Below, piece by piece: positions 44,594 to 53,981 of a stretch of DNA of 64,000 nucleotides (within the stretch, counting starts at the first letter, position 1; each line of letters begins with the position of its first letter). Position numbers and translations under genes: made by a program. The notes beneath the pieces were generated by a model. That model saw nothing but the letters and a program-made list of their open reading frames with translations. It was not told where the DNA came from and made no database searches. Origin of the DNA: Paenibacillus sp. MBLB1832 (lineage in GTDB: Bacteria; Bacillota; Bacilli; Paenibacillales; NBRC-103111); the NCBI RefSeq assembly GCF_032271945.1, contig NZ_CP130319.1, positions 2,189,001 through 2,253,000 of the forward strand. Direction: 5' to 3'.

Positions 44594-44940
44594 GTTTTGT
44601 TTGGGCTTTTATCGTTGGCGGCGCGATTTGTGTGTTGGGGCAGCTCTTGATGGACGTTGGCAAGCTGACACCTGCACATACAATGAGCACACTTGTTGTG
44701 TTAGGTGCGATTGGCGATGGTTTGGGTTTATATGATCCGTTTATTAAATGGGCTGGAGCAGGTGCAACCGTACCGATTACTTCCTTCGGGAATGCGCTAG
44801 TACACGGAGCACTAGAAGAGCTTCAGAAGGACGGCTACATCGGGATTATCACTGGGATTTTCAAAGTCACCTCGGCGGGTGTATCGTCCGCGATTATTTT
44901 CTCGTTCTTGGCCGCTTTATTCGTTAAACCAAAAGGATAA
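44590..44940 (+). CDS. spoVAE: Stage V sporulation protein AE, SpoVAEb type
   Basis: The 116-residue membrane protein has three or four helices and matches SpoVAEb: FVWAFIVGGAICVLGQLLMD, GAIGDGLGLYDPF, KWAGAGATVPITSFGNALVH. The true start is ATG 44590 within the spoVAD stop; the open frame continues upstream only by chance. It completes the C-D-Eb minimal channel set for dipicolinate. A terminator follows 13 bases after the stop. Confidence 0.93.
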   Translation: MSFVWAFIVGGAICVLGQLLMDVGKLTPAHTMSTLVVLGAIGDGLGLYDPFIKWAGAGATVPITSFGNALVHGALEELQKDGYIGIITGIFKVTSAGVSSAIIFSFLAALFVKPKG

Positions 44941-44952
44941 CTGCTGGAGACG

Positions 44953-44976
44953 CAGACGCCGTGAGGCGTCTTTTTT
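44953..44976 (+). terminator. Intrinsic terminator of the spoVA-like operon
   Basis: The arms AGACGCC and GGCGTCT pair around GTGA and are followed by T residues. Confidence 0.85.
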
Positions 44977-45162
44977 ATTTCTATTTTCACCTTGCACTCG
45001 ATGGGTAATTTTAACAAATAACTTTAGAGGATTTACAAGTATACGGAAGAAAAACTTTCCTGTAAACTAGATTTATGTACATTTTCCTTCATTTTTTGCA
45101 CCTCTGCGAACTAACGAATTGACGAAGAATTTTTCTACGCAAACTCTAAGGAGGAACCACAC

Positions 45163-46122
45163 ATGGAAACTGCCACTCAATCACATGTAGAAACTTTAGC
45201 TAGGCTGAAATCGAATTTGGAGTCGTGTATTCTGGGCAAAAGTGCTGAAATTGAATTGTTACTAACCGCTATGTTGGCAGGTGGTCATGTACTGCTTGAG
45301 GATGTTCCTGGCACAGGCAAAACCGTGCTTATAAAGGCGCTCGCGCGATCTATACATGGCCAGTTCCGCCGTATTCAATGTAATCCGGACTTATTACCTA
45401 CAGATATTACTGGTGTTTCTATATATCATCCCAAAGAAGAGAAATTTTTGTTTCGTTCAGGTCCGATTATGACCAACATTTTGTTGGTCGATGAGATCAA
45501 TCGGGCCACCACCAAAACACAGTCCGCACTGCTAGAAGCCATGGAAGAGCGGCACATTACGGTAGACGGCGACTTGCATGAACTGCCATCTCCCTTTCTG
45601 ATGCTGGCTACGCAGAACCCCATTGATTTCGAGGGCACGTATACATTACCCGAAGCGCAATTGGATCGCTTCATGATTAAGCTCAGTCTTGGATATCCGA
45701 ATGAAGCTGCAGAGAAACAAATGATTGCCTCACAAAGCAGAGTTCACCCGATGGAAGCCCTTCAGGCGATTATCGATACGAATCAAGTTCTGGAGATGCA
45801 GGAGCAAGTCCGCCAAGTCCATATGGATGATGCGGTTGCCGATTACTTAGTAACGATATCCAGAAAAACGAGGGATCATCAAGCTGTCTTCTTAGGCGCG
45901 AGTCCGCGCGCAACCTTGTCACTCGTTCTAGCATCGAAAGCTTATGCCTTCTTACACGGTCGCGATTATGTCATCCCGGATGACATTAAGTATTTGGCGC
46001 CATTCGTTCTCGGACATCGGATGATACTGCAGATGGAAGCGCGCATGGATGGCGTGACAGTAGCTTCTGTGCTGCGGACGATTTTTGAGGGAGTTCGTGT
46101 TCCGGTCAGATTGGAGAAGTGA
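45163..46122 (+). CDS. MoxR-family AAA ATPase
   Basis: The 319-residue ATPase has Walker A EDVPGTGKT (near residue 50), Walker B LLVDEINRA (near 112), the sensor-containing LATQNPIDFEGTYTLPEAQL, and the C-terminal lid domain. MoxR proteins act as chaperones in assembling other complexes. It is the first gene of a MoxR-DUF58-transglutaminase operon, a common arrangement whose cell function is not settled. AAGGAGG precedes the ATG. Confidence 0.93.
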   Translation: METATQSHVETLARLKSNLESCILGKSAEIELLLTAMLAGGHVLLEDVPGTGKTVLIKALARSIHGQFRRIQCNPDLLPTDITGVSIYHPKEEKFLFRSGPIMTNILLVDEINRATTKTQSALLEAMEERHITVDGDLHELPSPFLMLATQNPIDFEGTYTLPEAQLDRFMIKLSLGYPNEAAEKQMIASQSRVHPMEALQAIIDTNQVLEMQEQVRQVHMDDAVADYLVTISRKTRDHQAVFLGASPRATLSLVLASKAYAFLHGRDYVIPDDIKYLAPFVLGHRMILQMEARMDGVTVASVLRTIFEGVRVPVRLEK

Positions 46123-46126
46123 GCCT

Positions 46127-47413
46127 ATGAAACAACCGGTATTCCAACGCATAGGGAAAATTCCTAGGTTTCCGGCTGCTTTCTGGCTGCTCTTGACATG
46201 TTTTGCGGCTAGCTTGATGTTCATGTTGTATCAGGGTGGCAAGCTTGCCTCCATGCTCTTCATTATGATGACGTTCTTATCCGTCTATTTATTGTCAGGA
46301 AATTGGAGCGGAATTAAGCGCTCACAAGGTACGCGCAGGCTGACCAACACGGGCATTGAAACGAAATTTGAGTCGGGACAATCGCTTCAGATTAAAATCG
46401 GCTTGCAAATTCCTGGGGTTTGGCCGATTCCCTACGTCGTAATGAAGGATAAACTCATTCGCCAAAATGGGGATGAGGCGATCTTCGAAGGCTCCATCGT
46501 TCCTGATTGGAAGCGCAGAGGCGAGTTTACGTACAGTACACCACCGCTGCGCAGAGGCTACTATCGTTTCGCATCGACGGAGTGTTTAACGGAAGATATT
46601 TTTGGGTTTTTCCAGCATCGAGGCCGTCTCGAACTAGAGCAAGCGATTACCGTATATCCACAAACGGTTGCCATTCGCGAATGGGCGCAATTTCACCATA
46701 TGCTCAAAGGCTTGCAACATCACTCTACCGCAACGAACGCGCAGCGTGAAACGACGCAAATTAATGGGGTTCGCGAATACATTTATGGCGATCGACTTTC
46801 TCGCATTCATTGGAATGCAACGGCCAAAACGGGGACGTGGAAGTCGAAAGAATTCGAACGGGAGTCATTGCCGAAAACGATTGTGCTGTTGGATCGTACG
46901 GCTCGATCCTATAGGGACGAAGCGGAGTTTGAGCTTGCCGTGTCTGTCGCTGCCTCCTTGTTCCGCTACGGGACAGGGAGGGAGATGTCGCTAGGCTTGC
47001 TATCTATCGGCAAGGAATTTACGTATTTTGAACCGAAGCATACGCAGCAACATTACAAAGAAATTGTAAAGCATCTTGTCGGTGTCGAAGCAGACGGTTA
47101 TCAATCGCTGAAGCAAACGTTGAAAGAGCGTTCACAGGAATGGCCTGCTGGCAGCTTGATCGTGTTGATTTCCCCGCAAAAAGGGACTGCGATGCTGCAA
47201 ATGTTTCAACAAATGGCGCTTCTCCAAATGAAGCCATGTCATATTTGGATTCACGCACCATCCGTCCCAGATCTACAACCGCAGGAAGAGCCGCAGGTAT
47301 CCACGAAGGAGGATTACATTAAAGCGATTCGCTCTCAAGGCTATATGGGGTATGAGGTTGGTCAGTTAGCAGACTTGCCTAACCAGCTGGGAGGGGCGAA
47401 ACGATATGCCTAA
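46127..47413 (+). CDS. DUF58 domain protein
   Basis: The 428-residue protein has two N-terminal membrane helices (about residues 13-50) and the DUF58 segment REYIYGDRLSRIHWNATAKT, followed by a VWA-like region starting KTIVLLDRTARSYRD. ATG 46127 follows GGAG and lies four bases after the MoxR stop; the longer frame reaching back to 46085 overlaps that gene. DUF58 proteins pair with MoxR ATPases. Its end overlaps the next gene by eight bases. Confidence 0.9.
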   Translation: MKQPVFQRIGKIPRFPAAFWLLLTCFAASLMFMLYQGGKLASMLFIMMTFLSVYLLSGNWSGIKRSQGTRRLTNTGIETKFESGQSLQIKIGLQIPGVWPIPYVVMKDKLIRQNGDEAIFEGSIVPDWKRRGEFTYSTPPLRRGYYRFASTECLTEDIFGFFQHRGRLELEQAITVYPQTVAIREWAQFHHMLKGLQHHSTATNAQRETTQINGVREYIYGDRLSRIHWNATAKTGTWKSKEFERESLPKTIVLLDRTARSYRDEAEFELAVSVAASLFRYGTGREMSLGLLSIGKEFTYFEPKHTQQHYKEIVKHLVGVEADGYQSLKQTLKERSQEWPAGSLIVLISPQKGTAMLQMFQQMALLQMKPCHIWIHAPSVPDLQPQEEPQVSTKEDYIKAIRSQGYMGYEVGQLADLPNQLGGAKRYA

Positions 47414-49637
47414 TACTTGGTGGAGCCGCCTGTTGCTCAAAGAATGGGCGTTGCGTGTATCAGCGCTCATTGTCGGGATTTATTTGTATCAATTCGTAAT
47501 TTGGATTATGAAAGAGGACGGCCTCTGGCTGCCTGAAACCGTCTCATTTGTGACATGGACGCTCGTTCTGAGTGTAGCGACATTTCTCATTCCGCGCATT
47601 CGGACGGGTTGGCGAGCACTTATCCAATTCGTTTTAATCATTTGGCTGCATGGTTTAGGTATGGGTTATCATTGGGTCTCAGTCGAAGTAAAAGTTTGGC
47701 GGGATGCCCTTCGATGGATTGGACTAAATGCGGGGCAACTTGAGCCTTATATTTGGTTCAGTATAGGGGCATGGATCACATTTTTGTTTGCGATGTGGTC
47801 CATTCAAGAGCGATATCGCATTGTGATTCTTATTTTTATCAGTATTTTATTTTTTGCCGTTCGCGATTCGTTCAGTACGATCTTTTTATGGCCGCAGGTC
47901 GCCATGATTTTACTATGCGGTTTTCTGCTTTTAATTGTTCGGCACTTTACTTTGCTCAAGAAGCGTGCGCCTGACATCTGGGAGACGATTTCCGACTATC
48001 CTTCTTCCTTTATCGTTCCGATCGTCATCTTGGTAGGGGTGATCGCCGTTGCTGGTGTTTTCGCGCCGACAGTGAATCCTTTGCTGACAGACCCTTATAC
48101 GGCTTGGAAAGTGAGTCGCGGGGAAACGGTGCCGATGCTTGGTAAAGGTGTCAGCGTAGTCACTTCAACGGCTGATGCGTCTTCGGGTTATAGCCGTGAT
48201 GACAGTCAACTTGGCGGCGGCTTTCGTTTTGACTACACGCCGGTCATGTCGGTTGAATCTAGTAAACGCACTTACTTCCGTGGTGAAACTAGGAGCCTGT
48301 ACAACGGAAAAGGATGGGAGCTCACACCGACAGAGAAAAGATTGCCGCTCTATCGGGTGAATTTAAATCCCTTACCGCCAGATCCGCGCTTTGACCTTTC
48401 CCAATTGAAGACGAAGGAAGTTACGCAAAGTGTTGTCATGGAGCGAGACGAGGTGTTCCCTGTTTTATTTGGGGGTACGACCATTCAGAGAATTATAGAA
48501 GTAAACAAAGGGGAGAATCCCCTGCAGCGAATCGTCTGGGCTCCGCGCCAATCGGAGCTGCGGTTTACGGGGCGCAACAATTACCCCAAAGACTATAAGC
48601 TGGTAACTCAAGAACCAATTATTGAGGAGGATCTACTCCGTGCGGTAAAGGCGGACTATGCGAACAAGCCTGAATGGGCGGAGTATTTGCAAGTGCCTGC
48701 GGACCTTCCTGAGCGGGTGAAGCAGCTCGCTGCTGATATTACGAAAACAGCAACGAATCCCTATGATAAAGCGAAGCTGATCGAGAAATATTTATCAGAG
48801 CATTTCCCGTACACAAATACACCGGATGACTCCAAGGCGAAAAGTAAGGATTTCGTAGATCGGTTCCTATTTGAAGTAAAGCAGGGTTACTGTGATTATT
48901 TCTCCACAGCGATGGCAGTCATGACGCGTTCACTTGGATTGCCGACTCGTTGGGTGAAAGGCTACTCATCTGGCTCCTCTTCGATAGCAAACGAGATTCG
49001 AGAACAAGGGATTTTGAGCCAGCTTGGGGCATCCGTCGACCTGGATGGAGCCGCCACGTATACGATCCGCAATTCGGATGCGCATTCATGGGTTGAAGTG
49101 TATTTCGAAGGTTTCGGATGGATCTCTTTCGAACCGACATCTGGCTTTAAGCTGCCGAATGTATTCCCTGAAGCTGCGCCGCCTCCAGTTGATGAGTTGC
49201 CGGATTCAGATGTGAGCACTACGCCAGAAACGACGTCCGATGCGCCGAGTTTAACTTGGTTGTGGCTGACGCTTAGCGGTGTGGCTGCAGCAGGTCTTGC
49301 AGCTGTTGGTTTATTTTTCCTCATGAGAAGCGAAGCCTGGCACAATTGGCGAGAACGTCGCAAACAGATGCAAGTTGTGAACTGGAATCAGAAGATTGTT
49401 GTTGAGTTTGAGAGGATGCTCCGCTCAAGCCGCCGAAAAGGATACACGCGACACGAGCACGAAACTCTGCGTGAAGCAACCACCAGATGGTCGACGCAGA
49501 GCAAGTGGTTGAAGAAAGAGCTGGATGCGTTAATCGAACTATTCGAAAGAGCGAAATACAGCAAGCTTGCCTTCACAGAAGTAGAATACCAGCAAGTGAA
49601 TCAATTAATTATTCGAGTTAAAGAACAAATGAAATAG
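47406..49637 (+). CDS. Membrane transglutaminase-like protein
   Basis: The 743-residue protein begins with about six membrane helices (residues 10-230), then an external region, and a transglutaminase-like domain (about 435-590) with the catalytic Cys in KQGYCDYFSTAMAVM, the His in SDAHSWVEVYFEG and an Asp/Glu near FGWISFEPTSGF. One more helix (about 615-640) leads to a cytoplasmic DUF4129-like tail with RKGYTRHEHETLREA. It overlaps the DUF58 gene and closes the operon. It may be a protease or crosslinking enzyme; the substrate is unknown. Confidence 0.9.
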   Translation: MPNTWWSRLLLKEWALRVSALIVGIYLYQFVIWIMKEDGLWLPETVSFVTWTLVLSVATFLIPRIRTGWRALIQFVLIIWLHGLGMGYHWVSVEVKVWRDALRWIGLNAGQLEPYIWFSIGAWITFLFAMWSIQERYRIVILIFISILFFAVRDSFSTIFLWPQVAMILLCGFLLLIVRHFTLLKKRAPDIWETISDYPSSFIVPIVILVGVIAVAGVFAPTVNPLLTDPYTAWKVSRGETVPMLGKGVSVVTSTADASSGYSRDDSQLGGGFRFDYTPVMSVESSKRTYFRGETRSLYNGKGWELTPTEKRLPLYRVNLNPLPPDPRFDLSQLKTKEVTQSVVMERDEVFPVLFGGTTIQRIIEVNKGENPLQRIVWAPRQSELRFTGRNNYPKDYKLVTQEPIIEEDLLRAVKADYANKPEWAEYLQVPADLPERVKQLAADITKTATNPYDKAKLIEKYLSEHFPYTNTPDDSKAKSKDFVDRFLFEVKQGYCDYFSTAMAVMTRSLGLPTRWVKGYSSGSSSIANEIREQGILSQLGASVDLDGAATYTIRNSDAHSWVEVYFEGFGWISFEPTSGFKLPNVFPEAAPPPVDELPDSDVSTTPETTSDAPSLTWLWLTLSGVAAAGLAAVGLFFLMRSEAWHNWRERRKQMQVVNWNQKIVVEFERMLRSSRRKGYTRHEHETLREATTRWSTQSKWLKKELDALIELFERAKYSKLAFTEVEYQQVNQLIIRVKEQMK

Positions 49638-49643
49638 GTGAGC

Positions 49644-49674
49644 GAAGCCACTCTCCATCCTGGGGGGTGGCTTC
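49644..49674 (+). other. Intergenic hairpin without T-run
   Basis: The arms GAAGCCAC (49644-49651) and GTGGCTTC (49667-49674) are perfect. The hairpin lies between the transglutaminase stop and the esterase ribosome site and may stabilise the message or reduce read-through. Confidence 0.45.
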
Positions 49675-49697
49675 CTATGAGAAGGGAGATATTTATT

Positions 49698-50474
49698 ATG
49701 GCGTTTATGACATGTAATTTTTATTCGGAATCTCTCGGGGTTTCCGCATCGATGAATGTAATTGTACCTCAAGCGACAAGAAGCCAGATTGGGCTTGATT
49801 CACAGCAATACGGAGGTAAGCATCCGACCTTATTCCTGTTGCACGGTTTATCCGATGATCATTCGATCTGGATGCGGAGAACGTCCATAGAGCGATATGC
49901 ATCGCAATTAGGGATTGCCGTGGTAATGCCAGCGGTGAATCGCAGCTTTTATGCCGATATGGCTTATGGTCCAAAGTATTGGGAATTCATTAGTGAGGAG
50001 TTGCCTGCCTTGGCACGTTCCTTCTTCCCGTTAGCTTCAGAAAGAGAACTCAATTATGTTGCGGGTCTTTCCATGGGAGGTTATGGCGCAATGAAATTAG
50101 CACTGACGCATCCGGAGCGCTTCGCAGCAGCAGCGAGCCTGTCGGGAGCTGTTGATATCGTAACGCGAGCAACTACATTTCCCGCTGATTTTCAACTGAT
50201 TTATGGGGATGTAACGACTGTTAAAGGCGGGTCTAATGACTTATTTCATCTTGCCAACCAGCTCGTCGCCAGCGAAAAGAAAGCGCCAATGCTCTATCAG
50301 TGCTGCGGCACGGAAGACTTTTTATATGAAGATAACCTGCGGTTTCGCGATTATTGCCGTGCACTAGAGCTTCCGCTTACGTATGAAGAAGAGCCTGGCG
50401 AGCATGAATGGGGCTATTGGGATTTGAAGATTCAACGCGTCTTAAACTGGCTGCCGCTGCCTGAACGCGTCTAG
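49698..50474 (+). CDS. Esterase of the tributyrin esterase (EstA) type
   Basis: The 258-residue alpha/beta hydrolase has the oxyanion region [14 protein letters not shown], the nucleophile motif [11 protein letters not shown] (Ser in G-x-S-x-G) and the C-terminal His in [12 protein letters not shown]. These fit PF00756-type esterases such as the streptococcal tributyrin esterase. There is no signal peptide, so it is cytoplasmic. ATG 49698 has GAAGGGAG about ten bases upstream; the frame extends further back without a better site. Confidence 0.88.
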   Translation: MAFMTCNFYSESLGVSASMNVIVPQATRSQIGLDSQQYGGKHPTLFLLHGLSDDHSIWMRRTSIERYASQLGIAVVMPAVNRSFYADMAYGPKYWEFISEELPALARSFFPLASERELNYVAGLSMGGYGAMKLALTHPERFAAAASLSGAVDIVTRATTFPADFQLIYGDVTTVKGGSNDLFHLANQLVASEKKAPMLYQCCGTEDFLYEDNLRFRDYCRALELPLTYEEEPGEHEWGYWDLKIQRVLNWLPLPERV

Positions 50475-50497
50475 TGGGAAAATATGTTCTTTTCGTT

Positions 50498-50526
50498 TTG
50501 CAACAATCGGGGCACTATGGTATAGT
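50498..50526 (+). promoter_or_regulatory. Sigma-A promoter of the yqeG operon
   Basis: TTGCAA and TATAGT are separated by 17 bases and lie 40 bases before the chosen start of yqeG, a close match to the vegetative consensus. Confidence 0.65.
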
Positions 50527-50565
50527 TTCACGTATATGTCAAGGAAGCAGTTGGAGGGAATTTGT

Positions 50566-51060
50566 TTGTTGAAGAAGCTTGTACCTAGACAGTCTGTTCA
50601 TACAATTTATGATATCGATGCCAATCACCTGTGGGGATTCGGTATTCGCGGAATTATAACGGATCTTGATAATACACTTGTCGGTGCACGCGATCCTCAC
50701 GCGACGCCTGAGTTGATAGAATGGCTGAAAAACATGCAAGGGATTGGATTCAAAATCGTGATCGTGTCGAACAATCATCGGTTGAGAGTTTCGACTTTTG
50801 CTGAACCGCTGGGCATTCCATTTATTCACCGTGCCAAAAAACCAACGAACGCTTCCTTCCATAAAGCGATGAAGCTGCTCGGAACGAATGCTAGGCAGAC
50901 GACGGTGATCGGTGATCAGATGCTGACCGATGTCCTTGGCGGCAACCGAATGGGGCTTTATACGATCCTTGTACAACCTATTTCCAGAAAAGATGAAGGC
51001 TTCTTTACAAGAATTAATCGCCTCATTGAGAAGTGGGCTTTGGCAAGGATGAAGAAATAG
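50566..51060 (+). CDS. yqeG: HAD-family phosphatase YqeG
   Basis: The 164-residue HAD III-A protein has the nucleophile motif IITDLDNTLVGA, motif II IVIVSNNH and the late GDQMLTDVLGGNRMGL. It probably dephosphorylates a small molecule; the substrate is not known. TTG 50566 is chosen since GGAGGGA is six bases upstream and the product MLKKLVPRQ resembles Bacillus YqeG; ATG 50536 would lie before that site. It leads an operon of ribosome-assembly and housekeeping genes in the order known from Bacillus. Confidence 0.9.
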   Translation: MLKKLVPRQSVHTIYDIDANHLWGFGIRGIITDLDNTLVGARDPHATPELIEWLKNMQGIGFKIVIVSNNHRLRVSTFAEPLGIPFIHRAKKPTNASFHKAMKLLGTNARQTTVIGDQMLTDVLGGNRMGLYTILVQPISRKDEGFFTRINRLIEKWALARMKK

Positions 51061-51068
51061 GAGGATGC

Positions 51069-52184
51069 ATGAGCATAGAAACAGTACTACATTGTGCGGG
51101 GTGCGGCATTACGCTGCAGAAAGAAGACAAACAGAAGCTGGGGTTTATTCCTGAGGCTGCCTTACAGAAGGAGCCGTTGATTTGCCAACGCTGCTACCGA
51201 ATTAAGCATTACAATGAATCATCGAGCATTACGCTGCAACAGGATGATTTCCTGAAATTATTAGGAAGTGTCGGTCAAACGAAGGCATTGGTCGTCAAAA
51301 TCGTCGATATTTTCGATTTTGAGGGCAGTATGATCTCCTCGTTGGCTCGCTTTATTGGCAATAACCCAGTCTTGCTCGTTGTTAACAAGATTGATCTATT
51401 GCCCAAGGTAACGAATGCGAACAAGATTATTAACTGGGTTCAGCGCAGAGTAAAAGAAGAGAACTTGAAGGTGGTTGACATTGTGCTGTGCAGCGCAAAG
51501 AAAAACATGGGCTTCGAGCGTGTTATTTCTGCTGTGCAAGAGTATCGCGGCAATATGGATGTGTATGTTGTCGGCGCTACGAATGTTGGGAAGTCAACGC
51601 TTATTAACCGACTCATTAGTGATTATAGTGATCTGGAATCCGAGTTGACGACTTCGCAATATCCAGGAACGACGCTTGATCTTGTGAAAATCCCGCTGGA
51701 TGACGGTCGTTTTATTATCGATACGCCAGGGATTGTTTACAAACATCGTCTCACTGAGGTTGTGAAGAAGCGTGATCTAACACTTTTGATGCCGGACAAG
51801 CCGCTGAAACCTATGGTATTTCAGTTGAATCCAGAACAAACCTTGTTCTTCGGGGCTTTGGTTCGATTTGATTTCCTGCAAGGTGAGCACCAATCCTTTA
51901 CCTGTTATACGTCGAATGCGATCCAGATTCATCGGACGAAGCTGGAGAAGGCTGATACTCTATACGAAGAGCATAAAGGCGTAATGTTAACACCACCAAA
52001 GCTTGCTGATTTAGAGGAGCTTCCTAAACTGGTGAAACACCCGCTGCACATTCCGAAGGGGAAATCGATGGATGTGTTGATTTCAGGTCTAGGCTGGATC
52101 AAAGTTAACAGCTTGGCTGGAGCACAGCTTGCTGTTCATGCACCGAAAGGCATTAAAGTGATTACACGGGAGTCGTTGATTTAA
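51069..52184 (+). CDS. yqeH: Circularly permuted GTPase YqeH
   Basis: The 371-residue GTPase aids 30S ribosome assembly. It has a zinc finger (CAGC near residue 8 and CQRC near 43), then the permuted order of GTPase motifs: NKIDLLPK (G4) before GATNVGKSTLINR (G1) and DTPGIV (G3). ATG 51069 with AGGAGG is the start; the frame reaching back overlaps yqeG. The C-terminal domain is complete. Neighbours match the conserved Bacillus order. Confidence 0.95.
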   Translation: MSIETVLHCAGCGITLQKEDKQKLGFIPEAALQKEPLICQRCYRIKHYNESSSITLQQDDFLKLLGSVGQTKALVVKIVDIFDFEGSMISSLARFIGNNPVLLVVNKIDLLPKVTNANKIINWVQRRVKEENLKVVDIVLCSAKKNMGFERVISAVQEYRGNMDVYVVGATNVGKSTLINRLISDYSDLESELTTSQYPGTTLDLVKIPLDDGRFIIDTPGIVYKHRLTEVVKKRDLTLLMPDKPLKPMVFQLNPEQTLFFGALVRFDFLQGEHQSFTCYTSNAIQIHRTKLEKADTLYEEHKGVMLTPPKLADLEELPKLVKHPLHIPKGKSMDVLISGLGWIKVNSLAGAQLAVHAPKGIKVITRESLI

Positions 52185-52206
52185 CGTTTGGGGGACGTGG
52201 GAGATC

Positions 52207-53067
52207 ATGGAGAAACAACGGAAAATTGACAGCCATACGGTACTTTACGGTGTTTTTGGGGATCCCATTCGGCATTCCCGTTCACCGATTATGTTAAATC
52301 GCGCTTTTCAAGAAGCGGGCATTAACGGTGTTTACGCTGCTTTTCATGTGAAGCCAGAAGATCTCGGAGAAGCGGTCAAGGGAATTCGTGCTTTGGGCTA
52401 CCGCGGTATCAATGTGACGATTCCTCACAAAGTCGATGTGATGAACTATCTCGATGAGATCGATGAAGGGGCTTTGATAGTTGGCGCAGTCAATACGATT
52501 GTGAATGACGAGGGCAAGCTCAAAGGCTTCAACACAGATGGCATCGGTTATGTGCGATCCTTGAAAGAAGAGACAGGGATTGAGCTTAAGGGGAAACGTG
52601 TTCTCGTACTAGGTGCAGGTGGTGCAGCGAGAGGCGTAGCGTATGCGCTAGCCAAGGAAGGTGCAAGCTGCATTTATATGGCAAACCGGACAAAGGCGCG
52701 TGCTTTAGAGCTTGCCGAGACGATCGGCGCATTTACGCAAACGGTCGGGTTAGGCATGGATGAACTAGCTGACGTTGTGGACCAGGTAGAATTCGTGCTG
52801 AACACAACTTCAGCGGGCATGCACCCGCACGTGGATGAGCTTCCGATGCCAATTCATCTCCTTCGATCGCATCATCTCGTCAGTGATTTAATTTATAATC
52901 CGCGTATTACACGGTTTCTTCGTGAAGCGGAAGCGATCGGAGCACGCATTCATGGCGGGCTCGGCATGTTTATTTATCAAGGCGCGTATGCCTTTGAGTA
53001 TTGGACGGGTACCCCTGCGCCGGTTGCGGCGATGAGACAGGTGGTAGAACAGTCGTTATCTGAATAA
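52207..53067 (+). CDS. aroE: Shikimate dehydrogenase
   Basis: The 286-residue enzyme reduces 3-dehydroshikimate to shikimate with NADPH. The substrate motif GDPIRHSRSP, the catalytic Lys and Asp in VTIPHKVDVM and NTDGIGYV, and the NADP motif GAGGAARGVAYAL are present, with the adenine-ribose region ANRTKARA. GGGGGACGTGGGAG precedes the ATG. It sits in the yqe operon as in Bacillus, where the gene is called aroD. Confidence 0.96.
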   Translation: MEKQRKIDSHTVLYGVFGDPIRHSRSPIMLNRAFQEAGINGVYAAFHVKPEDLGEAVKGIRALGYRGINVTIPHKVDVMNYLDEIDEGALIVGAVNTIVNDEGKLKGFNTDGIGYVRSLKEETGIELKGKRVLVLGAGGAARGVAYALAKEGASCIYMANRTKARALELAETIGAFTQTVGLGMDELADVVDQVEFVLNTTSAGMHPHVDELPMPIHLLRSHHLVSDLIYNPRITRFLREAEAIGARIHGGLGMFIYQGAYAFEYWTGTPAPVAAMRQVVEQSLSE

Positions 53068-53087
53068 GAATGAATAGAGGGACAGCA

Positions 53088-53381
53088 ATGTTATCAGGCA
53101 AACAAAAACGGTATTTGCGCTCGCTTGCGCACCATGTGGATCCCATTTTTCAAGTGGGCAAAGGCGGTGTGAACGAACACTTAATTCGCCATATCCAAGA
53201 GGCGCTAGAAGTTCGCGAATTGATTAAAATCACAGTATTGAACAACAGCGGTGAAGACCGTCAAGAAGTTGGGAATGAATTATCCGAGAAATCAGGCGCA
53301 GAGCTTGTTCAAGTCATCGGTAAAATCGTCGTTCTGTACAAAGAATCGCGTGACAAGAAGAAAATCGAACTGCCGCGCTAA
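53088..53381 (+). CDS. yhbY: YhbY-family RNA-binding protein
   Basis: The 97-residue CRM-domain protein begins MLSGKQKRYLRSLAHHVDP and has the core FQVGKGGVNEHLIRHIQEAL and the end GKIVVLYKESR. Such proteins bind pre-50S ribosomal RNA. ATG 53088 is preceded by AGAGGGA; six codons upstream an ATG lacks a site. Bacillus calls it yqeI. It is between aroE and nadD. Confidence 0.93.
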   Translation: MLSGKQKRYLRSLAHHVDPIFQVGKGGVNEHLIRHIQEALEVRELIKITVLNNSGEDRQEVGNELSEKSGAELVQVIGKIVVLYKESRDKKKIELPR

Positions 53382-53393
53382 AGAGGTGGACAC

Positions 53394-53981
53394 ATGCTTG
53401 TCGGAATTATGGGAGGCACGTTCGATCCCATCCATACTGGGCATTTAATCGCAGCTGAGCGTGCGAGAGTTGAAGCTGGTCTTGACGAGGTATGGATCAT
53501 GCCCGCCAATACACCACCGCATAAGCCTAATGCTCCGAAGGCAACAAGCCAGCAGCGTTGGGAAATGGTTTGCCTTGCAGCGGAAGGCAATCCTTTTTTT
53601 CGTCCAATTGATATCGAAATCGGCAAAGGCGGCGTATCCTATAGTATCGAGACGATTGAGCTGTTAACCTCTCAATACCCGGACTACACGTTCTTTTATA
53701 TCATCGGTGCCGACATGGTTCAATATTTGCCGCAGTGGCATCGCATTGATGACATCGTGCGGCAAATTCAGTTTATTGGATTAGCCCGTCCTGGCTACGT
53801 ATTAGATGTGGATCTACTGGCGGAATCGATTCGAAATCGTGTTCACATTGTACCCATGCCGCAGGTGGAAATTTCATCGACAGCCATTCGTGCGCTGAGA
53901 CAGAAACAAGATCCTGTCAGGTACCTTGTGCCTGATAAGGTAAGGCAATTCATGGAGGTGAATCACTTATATGAATCGTGA
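53394..53981 (+). CDS. nadD: Nicotinate-nucleotide adenylyltransferase
   Basis: The 195-residue enzyme forms NaAD from nicotinate mononucleotide and ATP in NAD synthesis. The nucleotide-binding GGTFDPIHTGHL and the C-terminal SSTAIRALR (ISSTxIR) are both visible. AGAGGTGG precedes the ATG. Its end overlaps the start of yqeK by 11 bases. Confidence 0.96.
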   Translation: MLVGIMGGTFDPIHTGHLIAAERARVEAGLDEVWIMPANTPPHKPNAPKATSQQRWEMVCLAAEGNPFFRPIDIEIGKGGVSYSIETIELLTSQYPDYTFFYIIGADMVQYLPQWHRIDDIVRQIQFIGLARPGYVLDVDLLAESIRNRVHIVPMPQVEISSTAIRALRQKQDPVRYLVPDKVRQFMEVNHLYES

